Of a stretch of DNA of 64,000 nt, positions 24,101-36,500 are shown one piece after another; positions within the stretch are counted from its first letter, which is position 1, and each line of letters starts with the position of its first letter. A program made the position numbers and the translations under genes. The notes beneath the pieces were generated by a model. That model was not told the DNA's origin. It did no database searches and worked only from the letters and a program-made list of their open reading frames with translations. The stretch comes from Atopsyche davidsoni. Lineage: Eukaryota; Arthropoda; Insecta; Trichoptera; Hydrobiosidae. The stretch is from positions 10,766,501-10,830,500 of the forward strand of contig JAILWY010000002.1 in NCBI GenBank assembly GCA_022113835.1, read 5' to 3'.

Positions 24101-26212
24101 ACTAACCTGTTGATTCTATATAATTCCACGAAAGATTTAACTCAGTTATGTTGCAAGACTCATTTTCTATGGCACGCTTTATTTGGATTGCACCGGCTGC
24201 TGCTATTTTATTGTTACTGAGATCCCATCTAATAAAAAACCAATGATAATTTTTTTATTTAAATATTAATAAAAATCCATTCATCATTCAAAGTTAATTT
24301 TGCCACCTGATGGCTGTAGACTCTGGATGTAATAAGTCGTAGATAAATGTTCTAAAAGTTTCTTACAAATCTATATTAATCTCTGGACCACAATACATTC
24401 AGAATTAACGATATCTTATCATAACCTTTCAGTTTATCTATTTTAATAAAAACAAATACTACATATATTTTATATAACAGTCTTACATTGTTAAACAAGT
24501 ACTTTCAGCAATACAAGGAGCTAGAATCTCCATGCCTGCATCAGACAGTCTATTCCATGGCAACCTGACTTCAGTTAATGTTGTAGTTTCCATTAAGCCT
24601 ACTATTATACGCTTCAGACCATCTACACCGATTCTAAAACAAATAAATGTTCTAAAGAAAATGTCAAAAGAGAAACTGCCAACCATCGCAGGAACACTTG
24701 TTAGATATTTTATTACAAAAGATAACCAGAATTAGCTTATGACTTATTACACAGTAAATTCGGTGATTGAGAGTCTCACCTGCAACCAGTCAGATTAATG
24801 AAAGTTAAAGTTGTATTGGTTATTATAAGCTCACCAATGTGATAGCAAGCATCGGTCGACAGCCAGTTGTCCGTCAAGTCCCACATTGTAACCGTCGTGT
24901 TGTCCATGAGAGCCTCACACATGGCCCTCACGCTGGCTGAGTTAATGCCACAATACTGAATTGTATAATATCAATTATGTCCCATCATACCAAAACTTAT
25001 TTCAAATTCATTAAACATTGTAGCAATACTTTATTTGTATTATGTTGTCTGATGAGTGTGCAAAAATCTGACAGTAATTTACTAAGTATATAATATATAT
25101 GGGTACCATATGTTTAAATTTAAAAAATTATAAGTGTTTTATTTACCATCAAATCGATTTCGCTTGTGAGTAGACCTTCATAAAAATATTTATTTGGTAT
25201 TACATTTAAACTTTTACACATATCAATGTATATTTCTTGTCCAGAATCTGAATACTCAGAGGGAGGTTCTAAAAAATAAAACATTGATTAATTAAATGCA
25301 GGGCTGGAGAGTCAAAGTTCAAAATGATGTTAACCTGAAAGATGTTGTAATATCATCAAACAGTAGTGTTTTGTTCTAGAAGCCAACAAATCCAGCTTGG
25401 CTTACAATTTATTTGCAACTTGAGACTTAATGTCATAAAAAAATTTTTTTTAGATATGAATTTGAAAGTTGACCAGAAAATTTGTAATGTCAAGTGCAAG
25501 TGAAACTCAACTAAACATACATAATCCGAAGTCTGTAGTTTTTACTTTCCAAATCTAAGTTTATATGGGAATTTATATGATCACAATGTGAAGAAGCACA
25601 TAAAATACACTTTGCAATTGCACTTTATTGTACGTTGAGGTTTATAGTCCGTTGAATGCCACTATAATTATGAAGAGAATGATAAAGTATAGACGAGTAT
25701 CTGAACTATCATGTTAAAAATTACTTATATAAATATAATATAATAGTAAATAATTATATACGGTCATTATATAATGCTTTGTAGATTCCTGGATCAGTGA
25801 TAGAAGGATAAAAGAAATACGGATGCTCCTGCAAGTCAGTCTTAGATACGGATATATAATCAGTGCATATATTTTTCAGTTCTTCTTCAATTTTTAATTT
25901 ACTTTCATGCTCGTCAAGCATGCGTAGAAAGCTTTCAAAAATTGTTGAACTGAGCTCTACGAAGCTGATTTCTGATACTATTTCTTTCTCTGGTGGATCC
26001 TCTTGCACTGTTTCAGATTGTTCATCCCAACATTCGAAATCAGATTTTTCATTAATTGTATCTATTGTACATATTGCATTTTTTAAATTGGAATCGTCTC
26101 TATTGAATTCTATCACTGATATCCTCTCGTTGATACTGATTCTGACGTTTTCAACATTAATCTTTACTACCACTTCCTCAACTTCATCAGCTTTATCGGG
26201 TTCTTTAGACAT
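21200..26212 (-). CDS. Leucine-rich repeat protein B (LRRC74/ribonuclease-inhibitor type), complete, 10 exons
   Basis: Exons in gene order: 25762-26212, 25147-25268, 24780-24955, 24487-24633, 24107-24228, 23341-23497, 22531-22723, 22186-22349, 21621-21781, 21200-21381; total 1875 nt, 624 aa, all phases continuous. ATG at 26212 opens a long acidic N-terminal region (MSKEPDKADEVEEVVVKI) not recognised by family. The HPYFFYPSITDPGIYKAL segment matches HPYYIFPRIIDLGIKKCL of gene A. LRRs include LTFINLTGC, LTEVRLPWNRLSDAG, ITELNLSWNYIES, MINLNISWNGLSGENF and LEIVDVSNN. Then come LIVLKRAQFVGQAQKKNKKNFA, a helical EFVLKLKVSLGNEKITVDKF region and a Glu/Asn/Lys/Gly tail. A likely protein-binding scaffold of unknown role; a tandem copy of gene A about 60 aa longer, mainly at the N-terminus. 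The exon 8 donor (GC then GTAATC) is non-optimal but is supported by the same junction in gene A. Confidence 0.85.
22800..23197 (-). mobile_element. Probable solo LTR of an LTR retrotransposon (inside LRR gene B intron 6)
   Basis: On the minus strand a GC-richer block starts TGTAGGAATGTGACATTCG (from 23197). It has a TATA box TATATAAG (23006-22999) followed by a GC-rich leader, then an AATAAA (22916-22911), the promoter/poly(A) order of an LTR. About 100 nt further, near 22806, AATTGGTGACATC resembles the sequence that follows an LTR in gypsy-type elements. No gag/pol and no second LTR are present. The 3' limit and target duplication could not be fixed, so this is either a solo LTR or a remnant. 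The host intron is 22724-23340. Confidence 0.5.
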
Positions 26213-26589
26213 ATTTTAAATTTATTATTTTAGTTTTATTGACAATATGTTTAAAAAATTCTATAAAAATAATATTTGTACACAAATAAGTATAAATAAA
26301 CAAAATGAAAAATGGAAGTTTTTGAAAATATTCTTCATATCATAATGCATAGTATATATTTTTTAAATACATTTTTAAGGATATCTTCATTTATTAAAAT
26401 AATAATAAATAATTTTTAAAAATCAAGACGATTCAATTACTAAATCAATCAATGGAGTAATTTAAAAATTCTGCTGTCTGACAAGTCAGAAAATTTTATT
26501 TACAAAAGTCTAACCTATCAAGATAGAGTAAGTTGAGATATATCTTTATTGAAATGATTAAAAAATTTAGTAGTAGCGTTCACTACACT

Positions 26590-26965
26590 ACTTACTATAA
26601 ATTCAAAGCAATTTCTTCCCTATATCATGATTAGTCCTGCTTCTATTTCAAAAAAGTCTTTGACCGGGGTCATAACAAATCTTTCAAACGCAGGGTATAT
26701 TTGAAAGATCTCTTTACACAACTGTAACGTTCACACAAACAGGCAAGTTTCTACACGTGAAATCAGTGATATGAGGTGACTTTTTTATCTTCATTTCACA
26801 AGGAGTAGATAACCACACTACTTTGCGAGTTGAAAGCTGCAAAAGAAGAGGCATGTAGGCCAGGAGTAAGAAGCATCGCCCAGAATATACTTTGCTGTAT
26901 GTACGGAAAACGGATTTGAACCAGGGACCCCAAGGCCAGTATGCAAGCTACTGGACCATGAAGTG
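26590..26965 (-). mobile_element. tRNA-derived SINE
   Basis: The minus strand carries an RNA polymerase III A box TGGTCCAGTAG (26958-26948) and B box GGTTCAAATCC (26922-26912), 25 nt apart as in tRNAs. The sequence GGGGTCCCT lies just before the B box. The rest of the tRNA fold is degenerate, so it is a tRNA-derived head rather than a functional tRNA. A mixed-composition body of about 300 bp follows on the minus strand and runs into A/T-rich DNA. The 3' limit is approximate and no clear target duplication was seen. Confidence 0.55.
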
Positions 26966-29900
26966 GTTTCAAATCTAATATTTCAATACAATAAAAAGAA
27001 CAAAATTATGTACGTTATGATGTTCATTCTAATTGTTGGAAGGATTAGTAAATAAATAAACAATAAAAATTGTACTTCTTTTAATTTAAAATGTAATTCT
27101 TCCTACAATATAGATATCTTTTCACAATGTAAGTACTGAGTACATATAAAATGATATTATACAACTATTGTCACAATAATAATTTTAAAGCAGATCGATC
27201 ATGAGTATTTTTATAAGATCATATTCCAGTCAGTTTACACAAATACTAAGCGACGTGAACATTTAATATCTTTATTAATAAAAAAATACTCCATAAAATG
27301 CATCTATTGCTTATTTACATATTTACAACAATAAACATTTTAAAAATCTTAGTCATTATTGGCAAGATTTAGTTTTTAGTTATACCGAGAGAGATTCTTT
27401 AAATATAGGATTTGCCAGAACAAAACAAACACTGGAATTCCACTAGAGATATACTCCTCCAGAGGCATACCAAAGGTGCAAAGAAACAATTTAAACATTG
27501 ATTAAATTATGAAAATTATGTAATGATTTTTTAATAATATTTATTAATGATGAACATTTTTTGTATTTTTAGTTCTACGCAATGTGTATGCAAAATGATT
27601 TCCCAGGGAGATGCTATTTTGCATCCTATATTAGAGAAAAAGTTAGCAAAAACATATAAATAATAAAGAAAACAATACACCAGTGATCATAATACCATTT
27701 TTTATAACATTTGTTTCAATTAGAAAATAATAAATTGTGAATATCGAGGGCACTTTATAAATGATTGGTATGCCTCCGCATTTACAGAATACATGTTATT
27801 GCATAGAATTAACTAAAGAGTTATCTAATAAACTAATTTTGTTCTATAACATATTAGTCGTCCAGTTACAAAGTCCGCGCTCTTGCTGTTGTTTAAAAAG
27901 CCATAGCCATAACCTTGGAGAATTTTGTATTTCAGATATTTTATTTTTGCGTACAGATATAATTTATACTGTTAAAATAGATTTTATTCTGATAGATCCT
28001 GAGTTTAAAAATATTACATAAAACTTTTTGAGTTGTATACTAAAAATTAGAAATAGTTATCAATAACCATGGCTTTACATCATTACATCTTTTGAGAAAA
28101 AAACAAATTATAATAAAACGCCTTGGCACTAAAGTATAAAGAGAAAACCGAGTTTGTCAATCGTTTTCTGAAAAAATGCGCAGTATATATTTTTAATTTC
28201 ATGATTAAAAGTAAAACTTTAACAAAATACATTGAATAAATAATTAGAATATAAAAAGATAAAACGGTTAGAAAACGAAATAAACTTATTTATAAATCAA
28301 GGCACACCAATGAAAATATGGCAAATAATAAGACAGTATTATCTGATAGATATTTAAACATTTTTTTTTAAAAATCATCGTTACTTTATCAAATATTGAT
28401 TTTGTGGTAGTTTGAATGGGAATAATTTGGAAACGAGTTAATCAGAAATAATAAAATCTAACTCAAAATTATATTCTTGGCTTGTTTCTGCTGATGCATT
28501 AATAAAATCATAGGTAAGAAAAAAAAATAACTAAGTCATGTAAAAAATAATATGATAGTTTCTACAGTTGCGAGAATTTACATGATTTAATAATAGTTTT
28601 TCATAAATATATGAATAGTTATCTCTCAAAACTAAAGCATTTGTTACAATTTTATTTTCATTGATTAGGTTTAAAAATAACGTAGAAGATTCTACGAAAA
28701 TATATTATTTAATGGAAAAAACCTTAAGGCTAAAGAATGATCAGATATTACAGGAACAACCATGTAGATAATATTATCATTAAAGTATAGCAGTGAACTG
28801 CCGTCATTAGTTCTAGTACATGTAAAAAAAAATTGTAAACGCTTCCATAAAATAAAATATCAAATCTGTATCGTACACAAAATTATAGAAAAATATTTAT
28901 TGAATTTAATTTCTTTAACTTAATATCACACGCTTCACGTAATATTATCTAATGTCACGCTTTACAAATAAAAAAATATTTTCAATATATAATTTACATA
29001 GTCATAAATTAGATTTATCGTACTTAGAAGATATTCCATCTCTTACAGGCTAACTAGCTTAAAGAACGTATAAACTCTTAACCTAACGATAACTGATATA
29101 TAAGATTGCACGCTAAATTATATTATACAATACTAGGCATTCAGTAAATCTCGCGTGATTTCTGATTGTTTTATTATTTTTATCAGGCTTACAATTTAAA
29201 TGCAGTGTTTTCAGACAATCTGCCCGATAATGATTACCTTTTTTAAAATATTAACTATACTATTAAAGGAATTTACAGAATTATTCGGGATGCACTAACA
29301 TGCACATTTACACGTCTTACAAGACTTGATATATTCTAAATTAAATATTTTGTTTTTCTATAATATAGTTATTGTCTTTACTTTTGTAAATAACAGGCTT
29401 TATAGTTTATTCAATGAAGAAATCGACAAAAAATCGAACAAATGAATATTTTTTTTGTCAATATGAATATTATGCAGTATTTATTATGCAAGTTATTATT
29501 ATCATTTGAATATTATTGTCACTGGATGAGAATACATAGGTAATGAAAATATTCTTTTGAATTAAAAAAAAAATTAATAAATGATAATGTACAAAGAACC
29601 TAAAAATATACAGCAGTAAGCGTTAGCAACTCAAGGCCAACCATTATAAACACATTTCATGATTTGCACAAACACACATTAAAAATAAATAGTACGAAAT
29701 ATAGCCATAAGAGTTGTAAAAAAATGTTTTACAAAATTCAAAATTGTTGCAATGTAATTGCAACATTTATTTTTTTATCAAGTCACAGTGGAAATTATGG
29801 AATGCAAATATATGGAGATTGTTATGTTATCACTCACTTCAATATATTAATTAACAATAAAAATATAAAAGCAACAATTATTACAATATTTATCTACTTA

Positions 29901-30200
29901 TTAATGGAATCAATGTGAACACAAAGGTGAAAAGTAACAGTAAAAAATACTGCGTCAGAGTTGCATTTATCGGTCAAGAAGTAATATCGTAGTTTACATA
30001 ATATAACAAAACATTCTTGAAATGTTTTACACTAAACCTAGTTTCTTCGAAACTATTCTAGAGCTGGTCAGTTTTTAAAAATTCTCACTTCGTTTTAACC
30101 TATTAACGAATCTAGGAGGAACTCTCAATGGCAAATACTGGGCAACTTTCCAAAAGAAAAGTAACGAAAAGTTACTTCAGTGAGAATCCTTAAGCAATTA

Positions 30201-30504
30201 TACAATAGAACCTCCTTCATCAGAACCAGGCGGGGAGAAGGTGTACCTGGCTTAATTGATTATCACCAGAAACACCTATTTCTTGGCAACTTCAAAAAGT
30301 AATTTTAATTTCCTTTTTTATTACATGAAAGTAACGAATAGATTTGTGGCAAGTTACGTAAGAATTGTCAGATAATTTCTAATCTTAAATTAGAAATTAT
30401 CTATAGCCTCCATATTAGCTTTCAATATTTTTTTAATAATCTAGTTATCAAAATGATGTTTATTCACACCCAGATAACGTTCAAATCAGTAAGGTTCTAT
30501 TGTA
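30201..30504. repeat. Possible inverted-repeat element in the Serrate 3' flank
   Basis: TACAATAGAACCT at 30201-30213 is repeated in inverse orientation at 30492-30504, a perfect 13-bp pair about 280 bp apart. It could bound a small inverted-repeat element or be an old MITE. The interval also contains a separate hairpin (30370-30402). No target duplication is evident. Confidence 0.35.
30370..30402. other. Perfect 14-bp hairpin with 5-nt loop
   Basis: AGATAATTTCTAAT, loop CTTAA, then ATTAGAAATTATCT: every base pairs. It lies about 170 nt downstream of the Serrate stop codon and would fold in either transcript. It is AU-rich and so of modest stability; it may be a 3' UTR element or simply the centre of an inverted-repeat element. 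Confidence 0.6.
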
Positions 30505-30574
30505 CCAAGATCTTGCAAAATTTTACATAAAGGTAAAATAATTATGAGTTCGTTTTCTACAAATTTAAATAAGC

Positions 30575-33500
30575 CTACACTAATACAGTCAGCACTTCTG
30601 CTGGTGAGCTGTTACTGACGCTCACGCCGCTGTTGGGGAGTACATTCATATTGATGACCCGCTTGCCAAAGTCTTTGTGTGCCGTCACATCATCAAACAC
30701 TCCTGCCGTGTTATTCCTGACGTCCGGGTTCTGCGCTTTGTATAGCAGAATCTGCGAGCCTCGGTGGGCATGCGCTCGGCTGCCTGAAGGACTGGACAGG
30801 ACCAGCGCGTCCGTGGAACCGCTAGCCTCTGACAGGGGGCGTTGCAGTTTACCTCCATCCGGAGACACCTGCGGCCCGGCTCCTCCACCTTTGAGACAAC
30901 TCACACTGCCATTGAGAGAGTTGCCCACGCTATCTTCTTTGAGAGGGTTAGCATACCTGAAAAAAATAAGATAAATAATCAATTACATGTGATTACAAAT
31001 GAAACAAATGAAGATACAAAAAGCATAAAACCTCATACTATGCAATAAAAGTAATAAAAATATGTAAGTAATTTATAGATTTTAAAGATTAGTAAAAAAA
31101 TAAATGTGTCATACCTTCTAAAATTTTCTTCATTCTGCAAATTGTTAGACTTCTCATCATCGTGATGTCGATGACATGGGTCGGTGCTGGCCACTGATGC
31201 AGGGGCAGAAGGTCGAGAGCGACGGCGTTGCTGCAGGCAGTACAGGGCTGCACCTCCAGCTCCAGCGGCTCCCGCAGCCGCTGCACAGGCTAGTGCCGCT
31301 AAGTAGCCGCCAGCCGCACCAGCCGCTCCACCCTCACTGCTTACCACAGCTGTCTCAACCTTGAGCTCCATTACAGCAGCTAGGGCGGCAGCGGGTTGCT
31401 TGCGACTGACTTGCTCGCTGATTATGCGCACACTCGTAGGTAGCGTATCCAGATCGTCTCCAGAAGTTGACTGAAAACGTATGTTAAGGTTATTATTTGA
31501 TTACCGAGTGGTAGTGGATGTGATAGAAATCATTCCGTACACTCGGTATGGTATTAATTGATTATTTTGATAAATACTAACCAATGTGACTTCAATGGTG
31601 TCATTTGTATCCCTTTTGATATCGCAGAGCAGCACGAGGACAGGTGGGGAGGCTGCGAACGGTCGAGATAGCATCTGGGCATGCGCCGAGGCTACCAGAG
31701 CTCGCAGGGCCCTACATACCGTCTCTGCAGTTGTGCCGATGCTCAGGGCTGAAGGGGCAACCACTAGGGAGATTCGGGCGCAGCGATTCGATAATGTTGC
31801 CTGGGAATAAAAATGTAGATTAGTTATTTGCTTTTAATAGATAATGTACTTGGTGGCGTGCTGTGAATTTAATGGCAAGGTAAACCAGACAATATAACAA
31901 GAATAAAAGAGAATGTAAATTTTACACTTCTGAATGGTTTGTAGTGGGCTTCATTTTAAGATTCCCATGGTAGAAATGTTTCAAGTCTCTGCTAATATTG
32001 GGAATATCATGAATGTTTATTCAGGAAACCTCACCTGATTGGGCCAACAGCTGGGAGGCGCAGGCAAGGGTGGAGGAGAGATCATTTCTCCTTTGAGAAA
32101 ACGACACTCTCCCATGTGATTGCAAGGTCCTCGAAGACAGGAATTCTCGCCCACGCTTATGCAGACCTGAAATGTAAATAAAACAGTACAGACTATGTTT
32201 GTTATGCTTATAAAAACTAATGAATATTCTTTATATTATTTTATGTAGACTCCAACAGCAGTAGAAATCAACATTCAGATAATTTGATTGAAATTTCTAA
32301 AAAGATATAGCAGGGAAAGCAATGCTTTACAAGTTAAGAATCATTTAAACATACCTGGTTGGGGAGACAGACACTGGTCTGGGCAGCTTTGCAATCAGGC
32401 AGGCCGCACCAGACTCGAGTGCAGAGCTCACGACCGTTCAGGCACATGCACGTGTTGCACTGCCACTGCCATGTACTGTTGGGCAAGTGCAACTTGTCGT
32501 GGTGGAAGCACTCGCCACCTTCCACTGCGTGCGGCTCCATCCATGTGTCACTCACTGAAAATATAATTCAAGATATAAATATTCCTTAGCAATAAGAGCT
32601 TTATTTTTGAAATTCTGAAACAAGTACATCTTTAAAATTACTTTTAAAGGTTTTGGGTTCAGTAATTAGCAATACAGTATCCATAAGCATGAAAATTGAC
32701 TGACCTTGTTCACAGGTGATGCCTTTACGCCCAGGAGGACACAGACACTGGAAATCTGCAATGCCGTCAAGGCAGGTACCCCCGCGACCGCATGGAGAGG
32801 ACGCACACTCGTTCACGTTGATCCGACAGTCAGGCCCTGAGAAGCCAGCAGCACACTCGCAGAGAAACCAGTTCACGCCGTCTATGCACTTGCCTCCATT
32901 GTAGCACGGCTGCAAAATATTCAAGGAATGTGATTTATTTTTAAATGTTTAATTAGACAAAAAAAACCACCGTTTTAAATGGTTAAATTGTTTAGAGTGA
33001 ATATACCAATGGTACTTATTTTTTAAAATTTTATGCTTTGTCATATTTGTGAAATACCTTTTTTATCACTTGACCCCATGAAATGATTTATGAAAAAAGT
33101 ATCTCGAAGCAATTTATATTGAATGAATTTTTGGGTTCGACAGGTTTTTATTAGGAAAGGCTTGTATTTAAATGTTAAAAAAACAAGTCATGTTTATGAA
33201 CATTTATATGTTTACCTGTGATTTGCATTCGTTGATATCATTTTCACACCTCGCGCCCTCGAACCCTTCTTTGCAGATGCAATTGTAGTAATCACCAGTA
33301 TTGACACACGTTGCACCATTCATGCAAGGATTTGATCTGAAAATTTAAGCCACAATTAATTTCAATCAATTTTCCAAAATAAATTTAGAAATAAAATACA
33401 TATTTAAACAAAAAAAACTTGAAGATATTGCAAATATAACAAGTATGCCGTCGTCTATTGTCCCCTCTACCTAGCTGCCTATAGACAAAAGGTTGAGTTC

Positions 33501-36500
33501 TCACCTGCACGCTGGCATTTTGGCTATCTGACAAGCGGTTCCACCCCATTGCGAAGGACAGCGGCACGCAAAGGTGCTGCCTAGGTCCTGGCAGGTTCCT
33601 CCATTCCGACAAGTCGTGAAGTCGCAGTGTGAGTCCTTCAGGTTGCAAGTCTTGCCTGGAAAAAAATTATGAATTATATAGAAGCATTCAACATAGCATT
33701 ACATTTGTTTTATGAATGTTTGAATCTTATATAACTCATTAAGCAATGGATACCTTTCCATCCATCTCGGCAAATGCACGAGAAGTCAGCAATACCATCG
33801 GAACATGTTGCATTGTTCTTACATGGATTGGGTGTACATTCGTCTACATCTGAAACAAGGAAATTGATGTTAATATCCCATTTTTAAGAATTGAATATGA
33901 AAATCTCAAATAAAGATAAACATAGGATACTGTGGTCAATCATTATCAATGTTTTGGATTTAACAATCAATTGTAAAATAAATGAGTAAAATTTACTAAG
34001 ATGACCATCATAGAGTAAATGACCACACAAATTACCATAGAAAAAACAATGCGAATGAATCCATGAGATGGAGTTATGAGTAAATAATCGATCCAAACAG
34101 ATACATAAATATGCACAGTTATACATTTGTTAATGAAATACCTTTTGAATCTTACCTTTAAATTGGAAAGGTTATCTTAATATTAATTTTTCTATATAAT
34201 TGTTACGAAAGATATGGTTTATAGAAATTAAAATTTCCTAAAAGCAAATCAACAAATCATCGGTAAAGGCATTATAGCTTATTGCACCTAATATATTACA
34301 ATTAAAAAATGTATGATATAAAATACTATACTTATATAAGCTACAAAAGAAGATTGAGGAAATATTAACAATATTTAGTAACAATACTTTATTGTATTAG
34401 ACTTAAATATTTTTCTCAGAGGCTCTTAGTCTAGCACTGGATAAACATAAAGAATAAAAAAACAAATTCATCAGAGACTCTCGCTACTTCTTTAATAATG
34501 ATTTGTTGATAGCTTTATTAAAAGTATGAACTGATTCACACGGTGGATGAAGAACCACTTCAGGTGCTAACTTAATAAATATCTGTGGAATAAAATAATG
34601 CCACTTACTTATATTGCAAAGATCCCCCTGCCAACCCTCTCTGCAGATACACTGGAAGGTGTTCACTTTGTCTACACACGTTCCACCGTTTTCACAGGGG
34701 TTGTACTTGCAGTCGTTGATATCTGAATAATAAAATATAAATAATAGATTAACGAAATCAGATAAGGTTATTATCACTCGTTTTGATGGCAAAGTCACGG
34801 TGACTCGAGACTCACTCTCGTGACAGTATTTCCCTGCGAAGCCTGGCTCGCAGGCGCAGTAGAAGGTTCCGTCTGGCAGAGCAGCACAGCGCCCGTGCTC
34901 ACCACATCCACCGACGCAGGCCTCTACTCCTGAAAAATAAAAAGTTTTAGCACTTCATCACGGATCATTAGATAGTTTGACTACATGATGTAAATATAAA
35001 AAGATTTCTGCCTCTGTCCAATCCTGATTGAACCTGAATCCAATATAGTACATTCACATTTATCAGTGACGGTACTGTTACATAAGTTCATACAGTTTAG
35101 ATTTCACACTATTCAAAAACTATTGTCATATTTGTAATTAATACATGAATTATTCGAAAAAAAAAAACGAATTAATCGATTACCAGGTAAAAGCGATTGA
35201 GAGCAAGAGACACAAGCTCAGATAACGACAACGGGGAGCTTATAAAGAGGCTCGTAGATTACAGGCAACCGCAGCTGCGTGGGGCTTGTTTATTTTTCAG
35301 CATGCCACCACCATAAGCACAACGCTGGACCTCGAGGGGGTCGCCGCCAAGGCTTTGCAATGACAAATGTCGTCGCTCGCCAGCGTATTTCCTTCCATCC
35401 GTTCGCTGTAGTTTTTAATACGGAGGAGTAATTACGTGCACGAAGGGTATAATGGCGATCGCGGGAGTGCAAATTCTCCACGGTCAATACGAGCAAAAGG
35501 TCACGGGATAATAAATATATGGCGGTTGCGGCCGTGTGATTTGTGTTCGCGGTCCGAGGGGACTTCCGCGGCGAAAACACCGGCGATTAATGTCCGCCAT
35601 TTGTCACAGTCGCACACCGAGTAATTATGTGCGCCGTCGATTGCCTCGAGCCGAGTGCCACATCGCCGCTAACACTCGAGGACCACGCGCTGTGCTGTGG
35701 CGCTAATATAAGCTGCTCGGTACTGGTACTGAAAACACTGCAACCTTGGATGAACGCTGAGATAAACGTGGTACACTCCGATTGTAGCAATTATTGTCCC
35801 GAAAAACATGCGATGAATGTGACGGTGAATTGAGATGTCAACTCCCTCCGATGATATTTCATTTTGCATTATCAATTCTTTTCTCGTTAAGTTCGGGTCC
35901 GAGGCCTTAAGGGCCTAGTCCGCATAATCGAGTTTTTTTATCATTTTCTAGTCCGTTTTGCGAAAAATCCACTGCACCAATCGAAAAAATTTAAATGCAA
36001 AAAGTTTGATACATCCCTTCTTCCGAACAGAATATATTTTTATTTGTTATAAATTTACTATTAATATGATAAATATGTGTTTTTCCGATTGAAGTGTAGG
36101 AATTTGGAGACTCGTCATGTCCCTTTTCCAAGAGTCTTAAACATTTAAAAGTCTTTTTTTCAATTGGAATTAAAAGATTAAATATAAACCCTGTGCGATA
36201 TATTATTTTAAAAATTAAAAAAATATATATATTTAACAAAGTTTGGTTTTGAAAAGTCGTCATTTTATCAAATTTTTCAACATCTTCAAGATTTTATTTT
36301 ACCCTGAAAATGAACGTTAATTAAATAATAAAAAATAGATAAATATAATTTATAGTTTTCTCAATACTCTGTAAAAAAAATCAGCTTTCGACATAGAAAA
36401 ATAAAGTGATAATTAAATTAATTAAATGACACGATTTCGCCAGGTAATAGGCTGGAAGCAACTGCCTTAACATCCCGGTATCAATATTCTTGAAATATTT

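Larger units (their letters stand above)
26213..30574. other. Intergenic region / Serrate 3' UTR between LRR gene B and Serrate
   Basis: A 4.4-kb stretch, very AT-rich. The right part must hold the Serrate 3' UTR. The first AATAAA on the minus strand after the Serrate stop is at 30464-30459, about 110 nt downstream; many more follow, so the real end is unknown. The left end holds the promoter of LRR gene B. A tRNA-derived SINE (26590-26965) and a perfect hairpin (30370-30402) are listed separately. Small open frames here are not convincing genes. Confidence 0.6.

Noticed and set aside
25863..26219. 118-aa plus-strand frame
   Set aside because: Antisense shadow of LRR gene B exon 1.
27761..28021. 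86-aa plus-strand frame in the intergenic region
   Set aside because: AT-rich, no family resemblance, no promoter or splice support.
30633..30974. 113-aa plus-strand frame opposite the Serrate tail
   Set aside because: Antisense shadow of the last Serrate exon.
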